A DNA stretch of 64,000 bases. Origin: Phaeobacter bryozoorum (GTDB taxonomy: Bacteria; Pseudomonadota; Alphaproteobacteria; Rhodobacterales; Rhodobacteraceae). The notes beneath the pieces were generated by a model. It was not told the DNA's origin and did no database searches. It saw nothing but the letters and a program-made list of their open reading frames with translations. The DNA is taken from the NCBI RefSeq assembly GCF_041893525.1, contig NZ_CP169068.1. One strand, given 5' to 3'. Positions 8,515 to 18,204 of this stretch are shown in pieces (positions within the stretch are counted from its first letter, which is position 1; each line of letters starts with the position of its first letter). A program made the position numbers and the translations under genes.

Positions 8515-9555
8515 TTACTCCTCCTCGAACTGCAGCGTGTCGCGGGCCAGTGGCATCAGCATCTGGCTGACAGCGGTAGCAGGCACTTCACGATCTGCAT
8601 ATTGCCATTTGGGCTGGCGGTCCTTGTCAATGATCTGGGCGCGGATGCCCTCCAGAAAATCGCCCTTTTCCATTGCGCGGTGAGTAAAGCGATACTCCAG
8701 TTCCAGCGCTTTGCGAATACTCATGCTGCCAAGGCGCAGCCGGTGCAGCAGCTCGACGGTGCAGGCCATTGATAGCGGCGAATTGCGGCGGAGGGTTTTC
8801 AGCGTGTCCTCGGCAAAGCTGCTGGCCTCATGATTGAGCGCAGTCAGGATATCGCCAAGCGCCTCGCCGCCAAAGCTGCGGTCAATGTCGGCACGCAGCG
8901 CGGCCATCTGCCCTTCGGGGGCGGTCTCTGCGCTGCTTTCGAGACTCTCGGCACGGCCGGTCTGCTCAAGCTCCGAAATCAGCGCAGGCCAGCTGACCTC
9001 GGGAATGTAATGGTCGGCAAAGCCTGCGTAGATCGCGTCGGCCGCCGTCATGCGCGCACCGGTGAGGCCCAGATATTCACCAAGCCGACCGGGCGCCAGA
9101 GCCAGCATCAGGCTGCCGCCCACATCGGGGATGAGGCCGATGCCGACCTCGGGCATGGCAATACGTGTGCTGTCGCCGACAATGCGATGGGTGCCGTGGC
9201 AGCCAAGACCGACGCCGCCACCCATGACAAACCCCTGAAGGAAGCTGACCACCGGTTTGGGATATTCGAAGATCCGGGCGTTCATACGGTATTCGTCGCG
9301 CCAAAACCGGCGACCATAGTCATAGTCGCCACTGGTGCCGGTCTGGTAGAGTTCGGCAATGTCACCGCCGGCGCAGAAGGCTTTTTCGCCCTCGGCGTCC
9401 ATGACCACCAGATCGACAGCGTCCTCCGTTGCCCAGGCCCTGAGGGCGGCATCGACCGCCAGACACATGTCATAACTCAGCGCATTCAGCGCCTTGCCAC
9501 GGGTCAGGGTGATCCGCCCGGCGCGGCCGGTGATGCGGATATCAATATCGCTCAT
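8515..9555 (-). CDS. 3-hydroxyisobutyryl-CoA hydrolase (enoyl-CoA hydratase/isomerase family)
   Basis: Crotonase-fold protein of 346 residues, longer than ordinary enoyl-CoA hydratases and matching the 3-hydroxyisobutyryl-CoA hydrolase subgroup. Visible motifs are AFCAGGDIAELY (about 59-70), the oxyanion-hole segment GGGVGLGCHGTHRIVG (about 111-126) and MPEVGIGLIPDVGGS (about 133-147). It would release free 3-hydroxyisobutyrate from its CoA ester, the substrate of the next gene, mmsB. It sits 7 bp downstream of the acyl-CoA dehydrogenase in the same operon. A general hydratase role is the alternative, but length and context favour the hydrolase. Confidence 0.88.
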   Translation of the reverse strand: MSDIDIRITGRAGRITLTRGKALNALSYDMCLAVDAALRAWATEDAVDLVVMDAEGEKAFCAGGDIAELYQTGTSGDYDYGRRFWRDEYRMNARIFEYPKPVVSFLQGFVMGGGVGLGCHGTHRIVGDSTRIAMPEVGIGLIPDVGGSLMLALAPGRLGEYLGLTGARMTAADAIYAGFADHYIPEVSWPALISELEQTGRAESLESSAETAPEGQMAALRADIDRSFGGEALGDILTALNHEASSFAEDTLKTLRRNSPLSMACTVELLHRLRLGSMSIRKALELEYRFTHRAMEKGDFLEGIRAQIIDKDRQPKWQYADREVPATAVSQMLMPLARDTLQFEEE

Positions 9556-9562
9556 GTCAGCC

Positions 9563-10708
9563 TCAGTGGTTTTCCGCCAGCATATGGCGCGCGGTAATCA
9601 CCCGCATGATTTCATTGGTGCCTTCCAGGATCTGGTGGACGCGCAGATCACGCACCAGTTTTTCGATGCCGTAATCGGCAAGATAGCCGTAGCCGCCATG
9701 CAGCTGCAAACATTGATCCACCACTTTGGAGCCTGCTTCGGTGACAAATTTCTTTGCCATCGCGCAGTGTTTGGAGGCATCCGGCGCGCCCTGATCCAGC
9801 TTCCACGCCGCCTGACGCAGGAATACACGGGCCGCCTGCAATTCGATTTCCATATCGGCAAGACGGAATTGCAGCCCCTGAAACTGGTCGATAGATTTGC
9901 TAAAGGCCTTGCGTTCGGACATGTATTTCAGGGTCATGGTCAGCGCCTGCTGCGCAGCCCCGAGCGAGCAGGAGGCGATATTCAGGCGCCCGCCGTCGAG
10001 ACCCTTCATCGCGTATTTGAAGCCGCTGCCTTCTTCGCCGACCAGGTTATTGGCCGGGATCGTGCAGTCGTCGAACTGGACCTGCGCGGTGGGCTGGCTC
10101 TTCCAGCCCATTTTTTCCTCAAGCCCGCCAAAGCTGAGGCCCGCCGTGCCATCTTCGACATAGACGGTGGAGATCCCCTTGGGGCCGTCTTCGCCGGTGC
10201 GCACCATGCAGACATAGGCGTCAGAGTAGCCGCCACCGGAGATGAATGCCTTGGTGCCGTTGAGGGTGTAGCCCTCGTTGGTCTTGGTGGCGCGGGTTTT
10301 GAGGGCGGCGGCATCGGAGCCGGAGCCGGGTTCGGTCAGACAGTAGCTGAGCACGGTCTGCATCGACAGGATGTCGGGCATGATCCGGGCCTTCATCTCG
10401 TCGCTGGCAAAGCTGTCGAGCATCTTGGCGCACATATTGTGGATCGACAGGAAGGCGGCAACAGACGGGCAGGCCATCGACAGCGCCTCAAAGACCAATG
10501 TGGCATCCAGCCGGGACAGCCCCGCGCCGCCGGTTTCCTCGGAGACATAAAGCGCGCCGAACCCCAGCTCGCCGATCTGCGGCCAGAGTGATTTCGGAAT
10601 GGTGCCTTCGGCCTCCCACTGGCGGGCGAAGGGGGCGATATGCTCCTGTCCAAAGGCGAAAGCCATATCGAAAATGGCGGTCTGTTCCTCGGTCAATGCG
10701 AAATCCAC
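9563..10708 (-). CDS. acyl-CoA dehydrogenase, probable isobutyryl-CoA dehydrogenase
   Basis: FAD-dependent acyl-CoA dehydrogenase of 381 residues. Family marks are CLTEPGSGSDAAAL (FAD/substrate loop), GGYGYLADYGIEKL and the C-terminal LEGTNEIMR, whose Glu is at the position of the catalytic base. The start chosen is the GTG at 10708, which follows GGGAGG at 7-bp spacing; the longer frame to 10768 adds residues unlike the family. As first gene of an operon with a hydroxyisobutyryl-CoA hydrolase and mmsB it most likely oxidises isobutyryl-CoA from valine. The operon lacks its own hydratase. Confidence 0.9.
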   Translation of the reverse strand: MDFALTEEQTAIFDMAFAFGQEHIAPFARQWEAEGTIPKSLWPQIGELGFGALYVSEETGGAGLSRLDATLVFEALSMACPSVAAFLSIHNMCAKMLDSFASDEMKARIMPDILSMQTVLSYCLTEPGSGSDAAALKTRATKTNEGYTLNGTKAFISGGGYSDAYVCMVRTGEDGPKGISTVYVEDGTAGLSFGGLEEKMGWKSQPTAQVQFDDCTIPANNLVGEEGSGFKYAMKGLDGGRLNIASCSLGAAQQALTMTLKYMSERKAFSKSIDQFQGLQFRLADMEIELQAARVFLRQAAWKLDQGAPDASKHCAMAKKFVTEAGSKVVDQCLQLHGGYGYLADYGIEKLVRDLRVHQILEGTNEIMRVITARHMLAENH

Positions 10709-11015
10709 AGCATATCCTCCCTGATGTGAACGCGGCCCGGCCCGGATCTGACCCGCCGGGGTCGTCATGAATTGAACGGTTGTTTATTTTCTAGCGACCC
10801 AAGGGCAGCAGGGCAAGCCGCAGCGGTGCAAAGCTGCTGTGCAGAAATGTCGGTCCGGCGGCGTTTGCCGATGGTTGACCGTGGCATTGACGCAAGGGGT
10901 GCCATCTGGCCGTAAGTGAACCGTTTCTTAGGCATTTTCTTCCAAACTGACCGAAATTTGTCAAAAACCGTGGTGCATCGCCCGCCATGGATGATCAGCT
11001 GAGGGCAGACTTTCG
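10709..11015. other. divergent intergenic region
   Basis: 307 bp between the minus-strand valine operon and the plus-strand GT41 gene, so it should hold both promoters. A short AT-rich patch lies near 10775-10795. No strong dyad, RNA gene or small ORF was recognised. Confidence 0.5.
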
Positions 11016-12774
11016 ATGAACAAGCCATTGCGCACCAAACATCTTCCGAAATCAGCGCGTCGCAGGCTGGAAACTCCGGCGCCATCGCCGGCGCTGGCGC
11101 TGAAAGCAGAGGCGGGGCGTGCCTTTATCGAGGCTGACTATCCACGCGCGCGCGACTTTGCGACCCGCGCGCTTGCCTTTGAGCCGGACAACGCGACGCT
11201 GCATGCGGAGATTGCTTCCAGCTTCATGCAGGAGAAAAAATACGAACTGGCGCTGAAGCATCTTATGGGTGCGCTTAAACTTGAGCCGACCAATCCGAAA
11301 TGGCTCAGCGCGATCGGGACCATTCTGTTTCTGATGGACAAGCTGACAGATGCCGTTGGCTTCTTTGAGGCGGTTTATCAGATCGAACCGGAAAATGCGA
11401 TGAATGTCTCCCGGCTTGTGCAGTCGCAGATGAACCTTTGCGACTGGACCGTCTACAAGGATCAGAAGAACAAGCTGAGGATCCTCGATAACGACCCGGC
11501 CAACGGCGATCCGTTCACCACGCTGCTCTATGTCGATGACGCCGCGTTGCAGAAGAAACGCGTGGTGAGCAAGACGAAGAACAAGGTGACGATTTCCGAA
11601 CGGAAAGTGGCCCGTAAGTTCAACAGGACTCCGGTGGCTGGTCGCAAGATCCGGATTGGCTATTTCTCCTGCGATTTCTTCAATCACGCGACCATGTTCC
11701 TGATGGCGCGCCACTTCGAATTGCATGACCGTGATAACTACGAAATCTACATCTATGACTACAGCCGCGAACCAAGCGATGTCATGCGTCAGCGCGTGCT
11801 CGACGCTGCCGACTGCTACCGGCCGATCCATAACCTGAAAGACGAGGATGTCGCGGAGCTGGCCCGGGGGGACAGTCTGGACATCGCGATCGATCTGAAA
11901 GGCTACACCAAAGACGCAAGGCCAACGATATTCGGCTTTCGCGCGGCACCGGTGCAGATCTCCTATCTCGGCTACCCAGGCACCACGGGAATGCCCGCGA
12001 TGGACTATTTCGTCGCTGACGCTGTCACCGTACCAAAAGAGGGGCGGCGCCATTTCTCAGAAAAAATCCTGTATATGCCGAATTGCTATCAGGTAAATGA
12101 CAACAGTCGTCCCCATCCCGAGACCGGACCGACCCGCGCGGATATGGGGCTGCCCGAGGATGCGGTGGTTTTCTGTTCGTTCAACAACCATAACAAGGTT
12201 TCCCCGGCGGAGTTCGACATCTGGATGGACCTGCTTAAGGAGGTCGATGGCAGTGTCCTGTGGTTCCTTGCGGTGCCTGGTGTGATCCGTGATAACATCC
12301 GCAAGGAGGCGGAGGCTCGTGGCGTGCCAGGCGGATCGGATCGTCTTTGCCGGGCGTTGTCCTACTCCCCATCACATTGCGCGTCTGCCGCTGGCGGATA
12401 TCTTTCTTGATACCTTTGCCTGTAATGCCCACACCACGGCGAGTGAGACGCTGTGGTCGGGTGTTCCGGTGGTGACCAAACCGGGGCAGCAGTTTGCGGC
12501 GCGGGTCGCGGCGAGCGTCGTCACCGCCGTGGGTTGTCCTGAGCTGATTGCCGAGACGGAGGAGGAGTATCGCGCGCTGGCGCTGCGGCTGGCCCGAAAC
12601 GCCGAGGAACGACAGGCGCTGCGCGAGAAGCTGAAGGCGAATATCGCCACCACGCCGCTGTATGATACCGAGCAATATGTCCGCGATTTCGAGGCGCTTC
12701 TAACAAAGGCGATCCAGCGCTATGACGATGGGCTGAAGCCGGATCATTTAAGCCTGGCCGAGGGCAAGGTCTAA
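11016..12774 (+). pseudogene. GT41 (SPINDLY/OGT-like) glycosyltransferase, frameshifted
   Basis: The N-terminal part (residues about 30-170) has TPR-like helices. It is followed by a glycosyltransferase family 41 domain with GYFSCDFFNHA, APVQISYLGYPGTTGMPAMDY and CSFNNHNKVSP. These enzymes transfer a sugar from UDP donors to Ser/Thr of proteins or act on related targets. The frame breaks at 12330: an extra G in CCAGGCGG shifts it, giving a false stop at 12410. From 12331 the other frame continues the family exactly (ADRIVFAGR...HTTASETLWSGVPVVT) to 12774. Removing one base restores 585 residues. It is monocistronic, with a strong terminator 105 bp downstream. The lesion may be real or a sequencing error. 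Confidence 0.85.
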
Positions 12775-12879
12775 CCCTCCATCCGTGGCGTCGCTGACCG
12801 GGATCCGCATTTGCTGAGCCGGGCGGTGCTTCCGGCGCAAAGCCTGCCGTCGAAAAAGCGACCCGCCAAAGAGGAAAAA

Positions 12880-12914
12880 AAAGCGCCCCGGTCTGCCGGA
12901 GGCGCGTTTTTGTT
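12880..12914 (+). terminator. terminator after the GT41 gene
   Basis: GCGCC-CCGG-tctg-CCGG-GGCGC stem followed by TTTTT on the plus strand and preceded by eight A, so it could work in both directions and also serve the minus-strand L,D-transpeptidase gene ending at 13008. Confidence 0.8.
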
Positions 12915-13007
12915 ATGACATCCGCGTGGCGCGGGGATCTGCCATGGTGGCCGACCGGCGCTCAGGCCGACGGATATTTGACCGGCCGCCGCCTGCGGGC
13001 GGATGGA

Positions 13008-13610
13008 TCAGAGCAGGCGCACCTTTGTGCCGATCTTCACCATCTCGTAGAGCGATTCGACGTGCTGATTGTAAAGGCCGATACAGCCGGAGGAGCTTTG
13101 CCGTCCGATCTTGCGGGTGTCATGGGTGCCATGCACCAGATAGGCCGGCCAGTCGAGATACATCGCACGTGTGCCCAGCGGGTTGCCCGGGTCGCCGCCG
13201 TCGATGCGGACCGGCAGTGTCGGGTCACGCTCGCGCATTGAGGCGGTTGAAGTCCAGCTGGGGTTCTCCGCCTTGCGCACGATTTCGGTATAGCCGCGTC
13301 GGGTCAGCTCCTCGGTCATCGGCACCGAGGAGGGGAACAGCCGGTAGGTCTCGCCATCCGGCCCCCAGTAATGCAGCGCGCGCGAGGAAATATCGGCCAA
13401 CATGCAGCCCACGCCCAGATCATCGAAGTGATCCTGCCAGGCCTGCTGCTGGAAGGAGGAAATATTGCGTTTCACCGGGATTTCGGTTTCGATCTTTGGC
13501 TCTTCCACCGGAAAGGCGTCGCTCGACTGGGCGCGCAGCAGCGCCGGGGTGGCCAATGTGGCGCCAATCCCGGTGAGGGCAGCGCGGCGGGTCATACGAA
13601 AGTTGCTCAT
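13008..13610 (-). CDS. L,D-transpeptidase (YkuD-type) family protein, exported
   Basis: The 200-residue product has a twin-arginine-like N-terminus (MTRRAALTGIGATLATPALLRAQ) predicting export by Tat. The C-terminal half carries the YkuD active-site pattern HGTHDTRKIG...SSSGCIGL, with His and Cys as catalytic residues. Such enzymes form 3-3 peptidoglycan cross-links or attach proteins to the wall in the periplasm. The ATG follows AAGGAT. It stands alone between two oppositely transcribed or separated genes. The catalytic residues are intact, so it should be active. Confidence 0.88.
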   Translation of the reverse strand: MSNFRMTRRAALTGIGATLATPALLRAQSSDAFPVEEPKIETEIPVKRNISSFQQQAWQDHFDDLGVGCMLADISSRALHYWGPDGETYRLFPSSVPMTEELTRRGYTEIVRKAENPSWTSTASMRERDPTLPVRIDGGDPGNPLGTRAMYLDWPAYLVHGTHDTRKIGRQSSSGCIGLYNQHVESLYEMVKIGTKVRLL

Positions 13611-13697
13611 GGTATCCTTCGACAGTCTGCTCGGACATTAGTTGGCAAACTAGGTAGTGCTGCGGAATTTCCTAGGGGCAGGTCGCGAAATTCAGCC

Positions 13698-13729
13698 GGT
13701 CTCACAGGGTTGTGTAGCCCGGTGAGACC
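13698..13729. repeat. 8-bp perfect inverted repeat
   Basis: GGTCTCAC (13698-13705) and GTGAGACC (13722-13729) enclose 16 bases, with an extra AGGG...CCC pairing inside. It lies between the desaturase end and the transpeptidase start. There is no T run on either side, so it is either a weak terminator or an RNA structure. Confidence 0.5.
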
Positions 13730-13779
13730 GTGAGTGGCGGAAGTCTGCCGTTCTTTCGGCGCCTGGGCGCCGGTGAGGG

Positions 13780-14814
13780 TCAGCCGTAGAGCTGGCGCGC
13801 CTGGGCAAAGGACAGCAGGCGCTTGGTCTTCTCGTCCCAGAGGTGCAGCCGCGCATTGGCGAGGCTTTCGCGGATGGTCATCCGGTTGCCCTCGGCCAGT
13901 TCGGCGTGGTCGCGCAGCACCTGGGGAAGCCGGTAGAAGGGAATGCGGCTATAAAGGTGATGAACGTGGTGGATGCCGATATTGGCGCTGATCCATTGCA
14001 GCACCGGCGGCAGAACATAATGCGAGCTGCCATGCAGGGCGGCGTCATGCAGGTGCCAGTCCTCTTCCTGCTCCCACTGTGTCGTCTCGAACTGATGCTG
14101 GACGTAGAACAGCCACAGCCCGGCGGTGGCAGCCAGCAGCGTGGCGGGCACAAAAATCAGCAGCAGCGGCATCAGCCCGCCGAAATACCAGATCACCGCC
14201 AGCGCCAGAATAATGGTCAGATTGGTGCCCATGGCGCTGATCCAGTAGCGGGCTTGGCCCATCAGCCCGTAGGGGATACGGTTTTGCAGGAAGAACAGAT
14301 AGCCGGGACCGATGGCAAAAAGCGTCACAGGATGGCGATAGAGCCGATACATCAGACGGCCCCAGCGGTTTTCGGCGTGGTATTCGGCCACGGTCATGGT
14401 GTGGATATCGCCCATGCCGCGTTTGCCCAGATTGCCATGGGTGCTGTGATGGATCGAATGGGTGCGGCGCCAGACATCATATGGCGTGAGGGTCAGCACC
14501 CCGATGATGCGACCGGTCCAGTCGCTGAGCCGACGGTTGCTGAAGAAGGAGCCATGGCCGCAATCGTGCTGAATGGTGAACAGCCGCAGCAGGAAGGCGG
14601 CGATCAGAACGGAGATGGCCAGCGTCAGCCAGTAACTGATCGACAGCGACCACCAGGCCAGGGCCCAGAGCAGCAGGAAGGGCACGACCGTCACCGCCAG
14701 CTCAAAGCTGCTGCGCAGGGGGCTTGGGTCGCGGTATTGGGCCAGGATCTTGACCCAGTCGCGGGCGGATTTCGCAGCCGCCTGCGGCTGGTTGGATTCG
14801 TCTGTCGTGCTCAT
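13780..14814 (-). CDS. membrane fatty acid desaturase
   Basis: Integral-membrane di-iron desaturase of 344 residues. The three histidine boxes that bind iron are present: HDCGHGSFF, HSIHHSTHG and HHVHHLYSR. Hydrophobic segments lie before the first box and between the second and third, as in the acyl-lipid desaturase family. It probably introduces a double bond into membrane fatty acids or a related lipid; the exact substrate cannot be read. The ATG at 14814 follows GGCAGG; an in-frame ATG at 14841 is a possible alternative start giving 353 residues. Confidence 0.88.
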   Translation of the reverse strand: MSTTDESNQPQAAAKSARDWVKILAQYRDPSPLRSSFELAVTVVPFLLLWALAWWSLSISYWLTLAISVLIAAFLLRLFTIQHDCGHGSFFSNRRLSDWTGRIIGVLTLTPYDVWRRTHSIHHSTHGNLGKRGMGDIHTMTVAEYHAENRWGRLMYRLYRHPVTLFAIGPGYLFFLQNRIPYGLMGQARYWISAMGTNLTIILALAVIWYFGGLMPLLLIFVPATLLAATAGLWLFYVQHQFETTQWEQEEDWHLHDAALHGSSHYVLPPVLQWISANIGIHHVHHLYSRIPFYRLPQVLRDHAELAEGNRMTIRESLANARLHLWDEKTKRLLSFAQARQLYG

Positions 14815-14965
14815 GCGCCTGCCGTTTTTCTGTCCATCCATGACCGGATAGACGAGTTACGCGGCGGAACAAGCATAAATTGGTCGAAGCCGTTATTTTT
14901 CTGGCCCTGTGCCGCGAATAACGCCCGCCTGCCGCTCTATCTGGGCGGGAGCGCGCGGCGCCATG

Positions 14966-14997
14966 GAAAAAGGCCCCGGAATGTCCGGGGCCTTTTC
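14966..14997 (-). terminator. mmsA terminator (bidirectional)
   Basis: AAAAGGCCCCGGA / TCCGGGGCCTTTT, 13-bp stem with a 3-base loop, flanked by A and T runs. It sits just past the mmsA stop on the minus strand. Confidence 0.85.
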
Positions 14998-15015
14998 TCG
15001 TTTTGGGGCGACAGC

Positions 15016-16515
15016 TCAGTCCATCGCCTTGAAGTTGAATTCGCCACCTTCCTTGATGCCCGAAGGCCAGCGGGAGGTCACCGTCTTGGTGCGGGTGTAG
15101 AATTTGAAGCTGTCGGGCCCGTGCTGGTTCAGGTCACCGAACATCGACTTCTTCCAGCCGCCGAAGGTGTGATAGGCCAGCGGCACCGGGATCGGCACGT
15201 TGATACCCACCATGCCGATGTTCACGCGGGAGGCAAAGTCGCGCGCGGTGTCGCCGTCACGGGTAAAGATCGCGGTGCCATTGCCGTATTCGTGATCCAT
15301 CGCCAGCTTCAATGCTTCCTCGTAAGTGCTTGCGCGCACAGTCGAAAGCACCGGACCGAAGATCTCCTGCTTGTAGATGTCCATGTCGGGGGTGACATGG
15401 TCGAACAGGTGGGCGCCGACGAAGAACCCGTCCTCGTAACCTTGCAGTTTGAAGTCGCGGTTGTCGACCACCAGCGTGGCGCCCTGGTCAACGCCGGACT
15501 GGATCAGGCCCAGGATGCGGTCCTTGGCGGCCGCGGTCACAACCGGGCCCAGGTCGACGTCGTCGCCGGCGGTGTAGGGGCCGACCTTCAGTTTCTCGAT
15601 GCGCGGGATCAGCTTCTCGATCAGCTTGTCGGCGGTTTCCTCACCGACCGGAACCGCAACCGAGATTGCCATGCAGCGTTCGCCGGCCGCGCCGAAGCCT
15701 GCGCCAACCAGCGCGTCAGCGGCCTGATCCAGATCGGCATCGGGCATCACGATCATGTGGTTCTTGGCGCCGCCGAAGCACTGCGCGCGCTTGCCGTTGG
15801 CGGTGGCGCGGGAATAGATGTACTGGGCAATCGGGGTGGAGCCGACGAAGGACACGCCCTGAATGATTTCGCTGTCCAGAATGGTGTCAACCGCCTCGCG
15901 GTCGCCGTTCACCACCTGGAACACGCCTTCGGGCAGGCCTGCCTCGACGAACAGCTCAGCCAGCATCAGTGGCACGGAGGGGTCGCGCTCGGACGGTTTC
16001 AGCACCACGGCGTTGCCGCAGGCCAAGGCCGGGCCGACGTGCCACAGCGGCATCATGGCGGGGAAGTTGAACGGCATGATGGAGCCGACAACACCCAGCG
16101 GCTGGCGCATGGAGTACATGTCGATGCCGGGGCCGGCGCTGTCGGTGAATTCCCCCTTCAGCATCTGCGGCGCGCCGATGCAGTATTCGATCACTTCCAG
16201 ACCGCGCTGCAGGTCGCCCTTGGCGTCCGGGATGGTCTTGCCGTGCTCGCGCGAGAGCGCCTCGGCCAGCTTGTCCATGTCGCGGTTCATCAGGCCAACC
16301 ATCGCCATCATCACGCGGGCGCGCTTCTGCGGGTTGGTGGCGCCCCATGCGGGCTGTGCCGCGGCGGCTTTTTCAATGGCATCGGTGGTCTCCGACGCGC
16401 TGGCCATCGGGCATTTGTACTGCACTTCGCCGGTTGCCGGGTTGAAGACATCGTCAAAACGGCCCGAGGTGCCGGACACCAGCTTGCCGTTGATAAAATG
16501 GCCGAGTTCTTTCAT
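15016..16515 (-). CDS. mmsA: CoA-acylating methylmalonate-semialdehyde dehydrogenase
   Basis: Converts methylmalonate semialdehyde to propionyl-CoA with NAD+ and CoA, the last step of the distal valine pathway, and acts on malonate semialdehyde. The 499 residues are of normal length. The catalytic Cys is in GAAGERCMAIS (about 283-293) and the family segment QCFGGAKNHMIVMPDAD precedes it. It is separated by 4.5 kb from the mmsB operon, so the valine pathway is split in two transcription units. A LysR gene is divergent from it across 132 bp and may regulate it. Confidence 0.95.
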   Translation of the reverse strand: MKELGHFINGKLVSGTSGRFDDVFNPATGEVQYKCPMASASETTDAIEKAAAAQPAWGATNPQKRARVMMAMVGLMNRDMDKLAEALSREHGKTIPDAKGDLQRGLEVIEYCIGAPQMLKGEFTDSAGPGIDMYSMRQPLGVVGSIMPFNFPAMMPLWHVGPALACGNAVVLKPSERDPSVPLMLAELFVEAGLPEGVFQVVNGDREAVDTILDSEIIQGVSFVGSTPIAQYIYSRATANGKRAQCFGGAKNHMIVMPDADLDQAADALVGAGFGAAGERCMAISVAVPVGEETADKLIEKLIPRIEKLKVGPYTAGDDVDLGPVVTAAAKDRILGLIQSGVDQGATLVVDNRDFKLQGYEDGFFVGAHLFDHVTPDMDIYKQEIFGPVLSTVRASTYEEALKLAMDHEYGNGTAIFTRDGDTARDFASRVNIGMVGINVPIPVPLAYHTFGGWKKSMFGDLNQHGPDSFKFYTRTKTVTSRWPSGIKEGGEFNFKAMD

Positions 16516-16647
16516 CGGATCCTCCTACATTCCAGTTGCCGGTATCGTAGGCTTGCAAAAAACACTGGAAAAGAGGAAAGATCTCAAAGAGGCTTTGCAG
16601 GAACGCAAAGGTTAACAGAATGTTGACGGCAGGAGAGGGAAAAGCTC

Positions 16648-17544
16648 ATGGATCCACAATGGGATGACATGCGGGTGTTCCTGGCAGTTGCGCGCGAAAG
16701 CAGCCTGTCGGGGGCGGGGCGGATCCTGAAGATGGATCCGGCCACCGTGGGTCGGCGGATCTCGCGCTTTGAGGAGGCGCTGGACACGCCGCTGTTCGTG
16801 AAATCCCCGCAGGGCTATGCGCTGAGTGCTGCGGGGGACCGTTTGCTGGGCCATGCCGAGGCTGCCGAACAGGCGATGCGGGCCGGGCAGGAGGCGCTGG
16901 TCGGCCCCAGTGACACGCTGTCGGGTCAGATCCGCATCGGTGCGCCGGATGGCAGCGCCAATTATCTGCTGCCGCAGGTCTGTGCCAGAATCGGGGCCGA
17001 GAACCCGGATCTGGATATCCAGATCGTGGCGCTGCCACGGGTCATCAACCTCAGCCGCCGGGAGGCCGATATGGCGGTGACCGTCAGCGCGCCCACCGCA
17101 GGCCAGCTGCTGGTGCAGAAAATCACCGATTACAAACTGCATCTGGTGGGATCGCGCCACTATCTGCGCGCCCATCCGCCGATCGAAAAGCTGGAGGATC
17201 TGAAGGATCACAAGATGATCGGCTATATTCCTGACATGATCTTTGACCGGGAGCTGGATTATCTCAATGATCTTGGGGTGGACCGGGTGGCGCTGGCCTC
17301 CAATTCGGTGTCGGTGCAGATAAAACTGGCGGCTGAGGGTACGGCGCTGTGCGTCGCGCATGATTTTACGCTGCCGTCGCACCGCTCGCTGCGCAAGGTT
17401 CTGACCGACAAGATCAGCCTGACGCGCAGTTTTTATCTGGTGCGCCACCAGGGGGATCAGCGTAGCGACCGGCTGAACCGGTTTGCCCAGGGGTTGTCAA
17501 AAGGCATACGCGACGAAGTGGTCCGGCTGGAAGGCTTGACTTGA
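16648..17544 (+). CDS. LysR-family transcriptional regulator
   Basis: The 298-residue protein has an N-terminal winged helix-turn-helix (residues about 5-65; FLAVARESSLSGAGRIL, ATVGRRISRFEEAL) and a substrate-binding C-terminal domain of periplasmic-binding type. The HTH resembles the group typified by MmsR/IciA-like LysR regulators only loosely. The ATG follows AGGAGAGG. Divergent arrangement with mmsA makes mmsA the first candidate target, by analogy with most LysR genes. A one-mismatch CtrA-like sequence (TTAA-N7-TTGAC, 16612-16627) lies in the shared promoter. Confidence 0.9.
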   Translation: MDPQWDDMRVFLAVARESSLSGAGRILKMDPATVGRRISRFEEALDTPLFVKSPQGYALSAAGDRLLGHAEAAEQAMRAGQEALVGPSDTLSGQIRIGAPDGSANYLLPQVCARIGAENPDLDIQIVALPRVINLSRREADMAVTVSAPTAGQLLVQKITDYKLHLVGSRHYLRAHPPIEKLEDLKDHKMIGYIPDMIFDRELDYLNDLGVDRVALASNSVSVQIKLAAEGTALCVAHDFTLPSHRSLRKVLTDKISLTRSFYLVRHQGDQRSDRLNRFAQGLSKGIRDEVVRLEGLT

Positions 17545-17600
17545 TGCCGGGTTAGGGCAACCCTTGGTGGTACGTAATAAAATTACAAAAAGGAGCGCCT

Positions 17601-18035
17601 ATGCTGGTTCAATTGATTCTGAAGTCCAAGGCAAGCTCTGGGGTGGTCACCATTGCTCCCGAGGCAACGATATCCGAGGCCGCCAAATTGCTGGGCGAGC
17701 ACAAGATCGGTACTGTTGTTGTCTCCAGTGATGGCGAAACCGCCGAGGGTATCCTGTCCGAGCGCGATATCGTGCGCGAGCTGGCCCGCAGCGGCTCCGG
17801 CTGCCTGAGCAAGGCCACCAGCGAATATATGACCCGCAAGCTGGTCACCTGCACCAGCCAGTCCAACGTCGAGGACGTGCTACAGCAGATGACCGAAGGC
17901 CGCTTTCGCCACATGCCGGTGGTCGAAGATGGCAAGCTGATCGGGCTGGTGTCGCTGGGCGATGTCGTGAAGGCGCAGCTGGCCGAGGTCGCGATGGAGA
18001 AAGACGCCCTTGCAGGCATGATCATGGGGCACTGA
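17601..18035 (+). CDS. CBS-domain protein
   Basis: A 144-residue protein made of a tandem CBS pair (Bateman module) and nothing else. The first domain covers about residues 8-65 and ends SERDIVREL; the second about 75-132 with RHMPVVEDGKLIGLVSLGDVVK. Such modules bind adenosine nucleotides and regulate partners. The stand-alone form has no known enzymatic part. The ATG follows AAGGAG. It precedes coaD on the same strand, but 169 bp and two dyads separate them. Confidence 0.9.
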   Translation: MLVQLILKSKASSGVVTIAPEATISEAAKLLGEHKIGTVVVSSDGETAEGILSERDIVRELARSGSGCLSKATSEYMTRKLVTCTSQSNVEDVLQQMTEGRFRHMPVVEDGKLIGLVSLGDVVKAQLAEVAMEKDALAGMIMGH

Positions 18036-18070
18036 CCTCAGGATCCTGGCACCCGGGGCTGTGGCCCCGC

Positions 18071-18099
18071 GTCTGATGCGGTGTCCTCCCGCATCGGAC
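18071..18099. repeat. inverted repeat between the CBS gene and coaD
   Basis: GTCTGATGCGG and CCGCATCGGAC pair (one G-U) around a 7-base loop. There is no T run. A smaller GGGGC/GGCCCC dyad lies just before it. Possible terminator or mRNA structure. Confidence 0.45.
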
Positions 18100-18204
18100 G
18101 GCTGACGTCACGGCGCAGGAGCAGGTCGGTATTTCCACGCTCTTGCGCCCTGATGACAAAAATGTTTGCTTGCGCGCAACCAACCAGCAGGCAGGAGAGG
18201 CCCC

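Noticed and set aside
13843..16626. Very long plus-strand open frame (927 codons) across the desaturase and mmsA genes
   Set aside because: It is antisense to two genes with clear motifs on the minus strand and shows no domain of its own; a product of high GC.
16612..16627. CtrA site in the mmsA/LysR promoter
   Set aside because: TTAA-N7-TTGAC has one mismatch in a key half-site; too weak to call.
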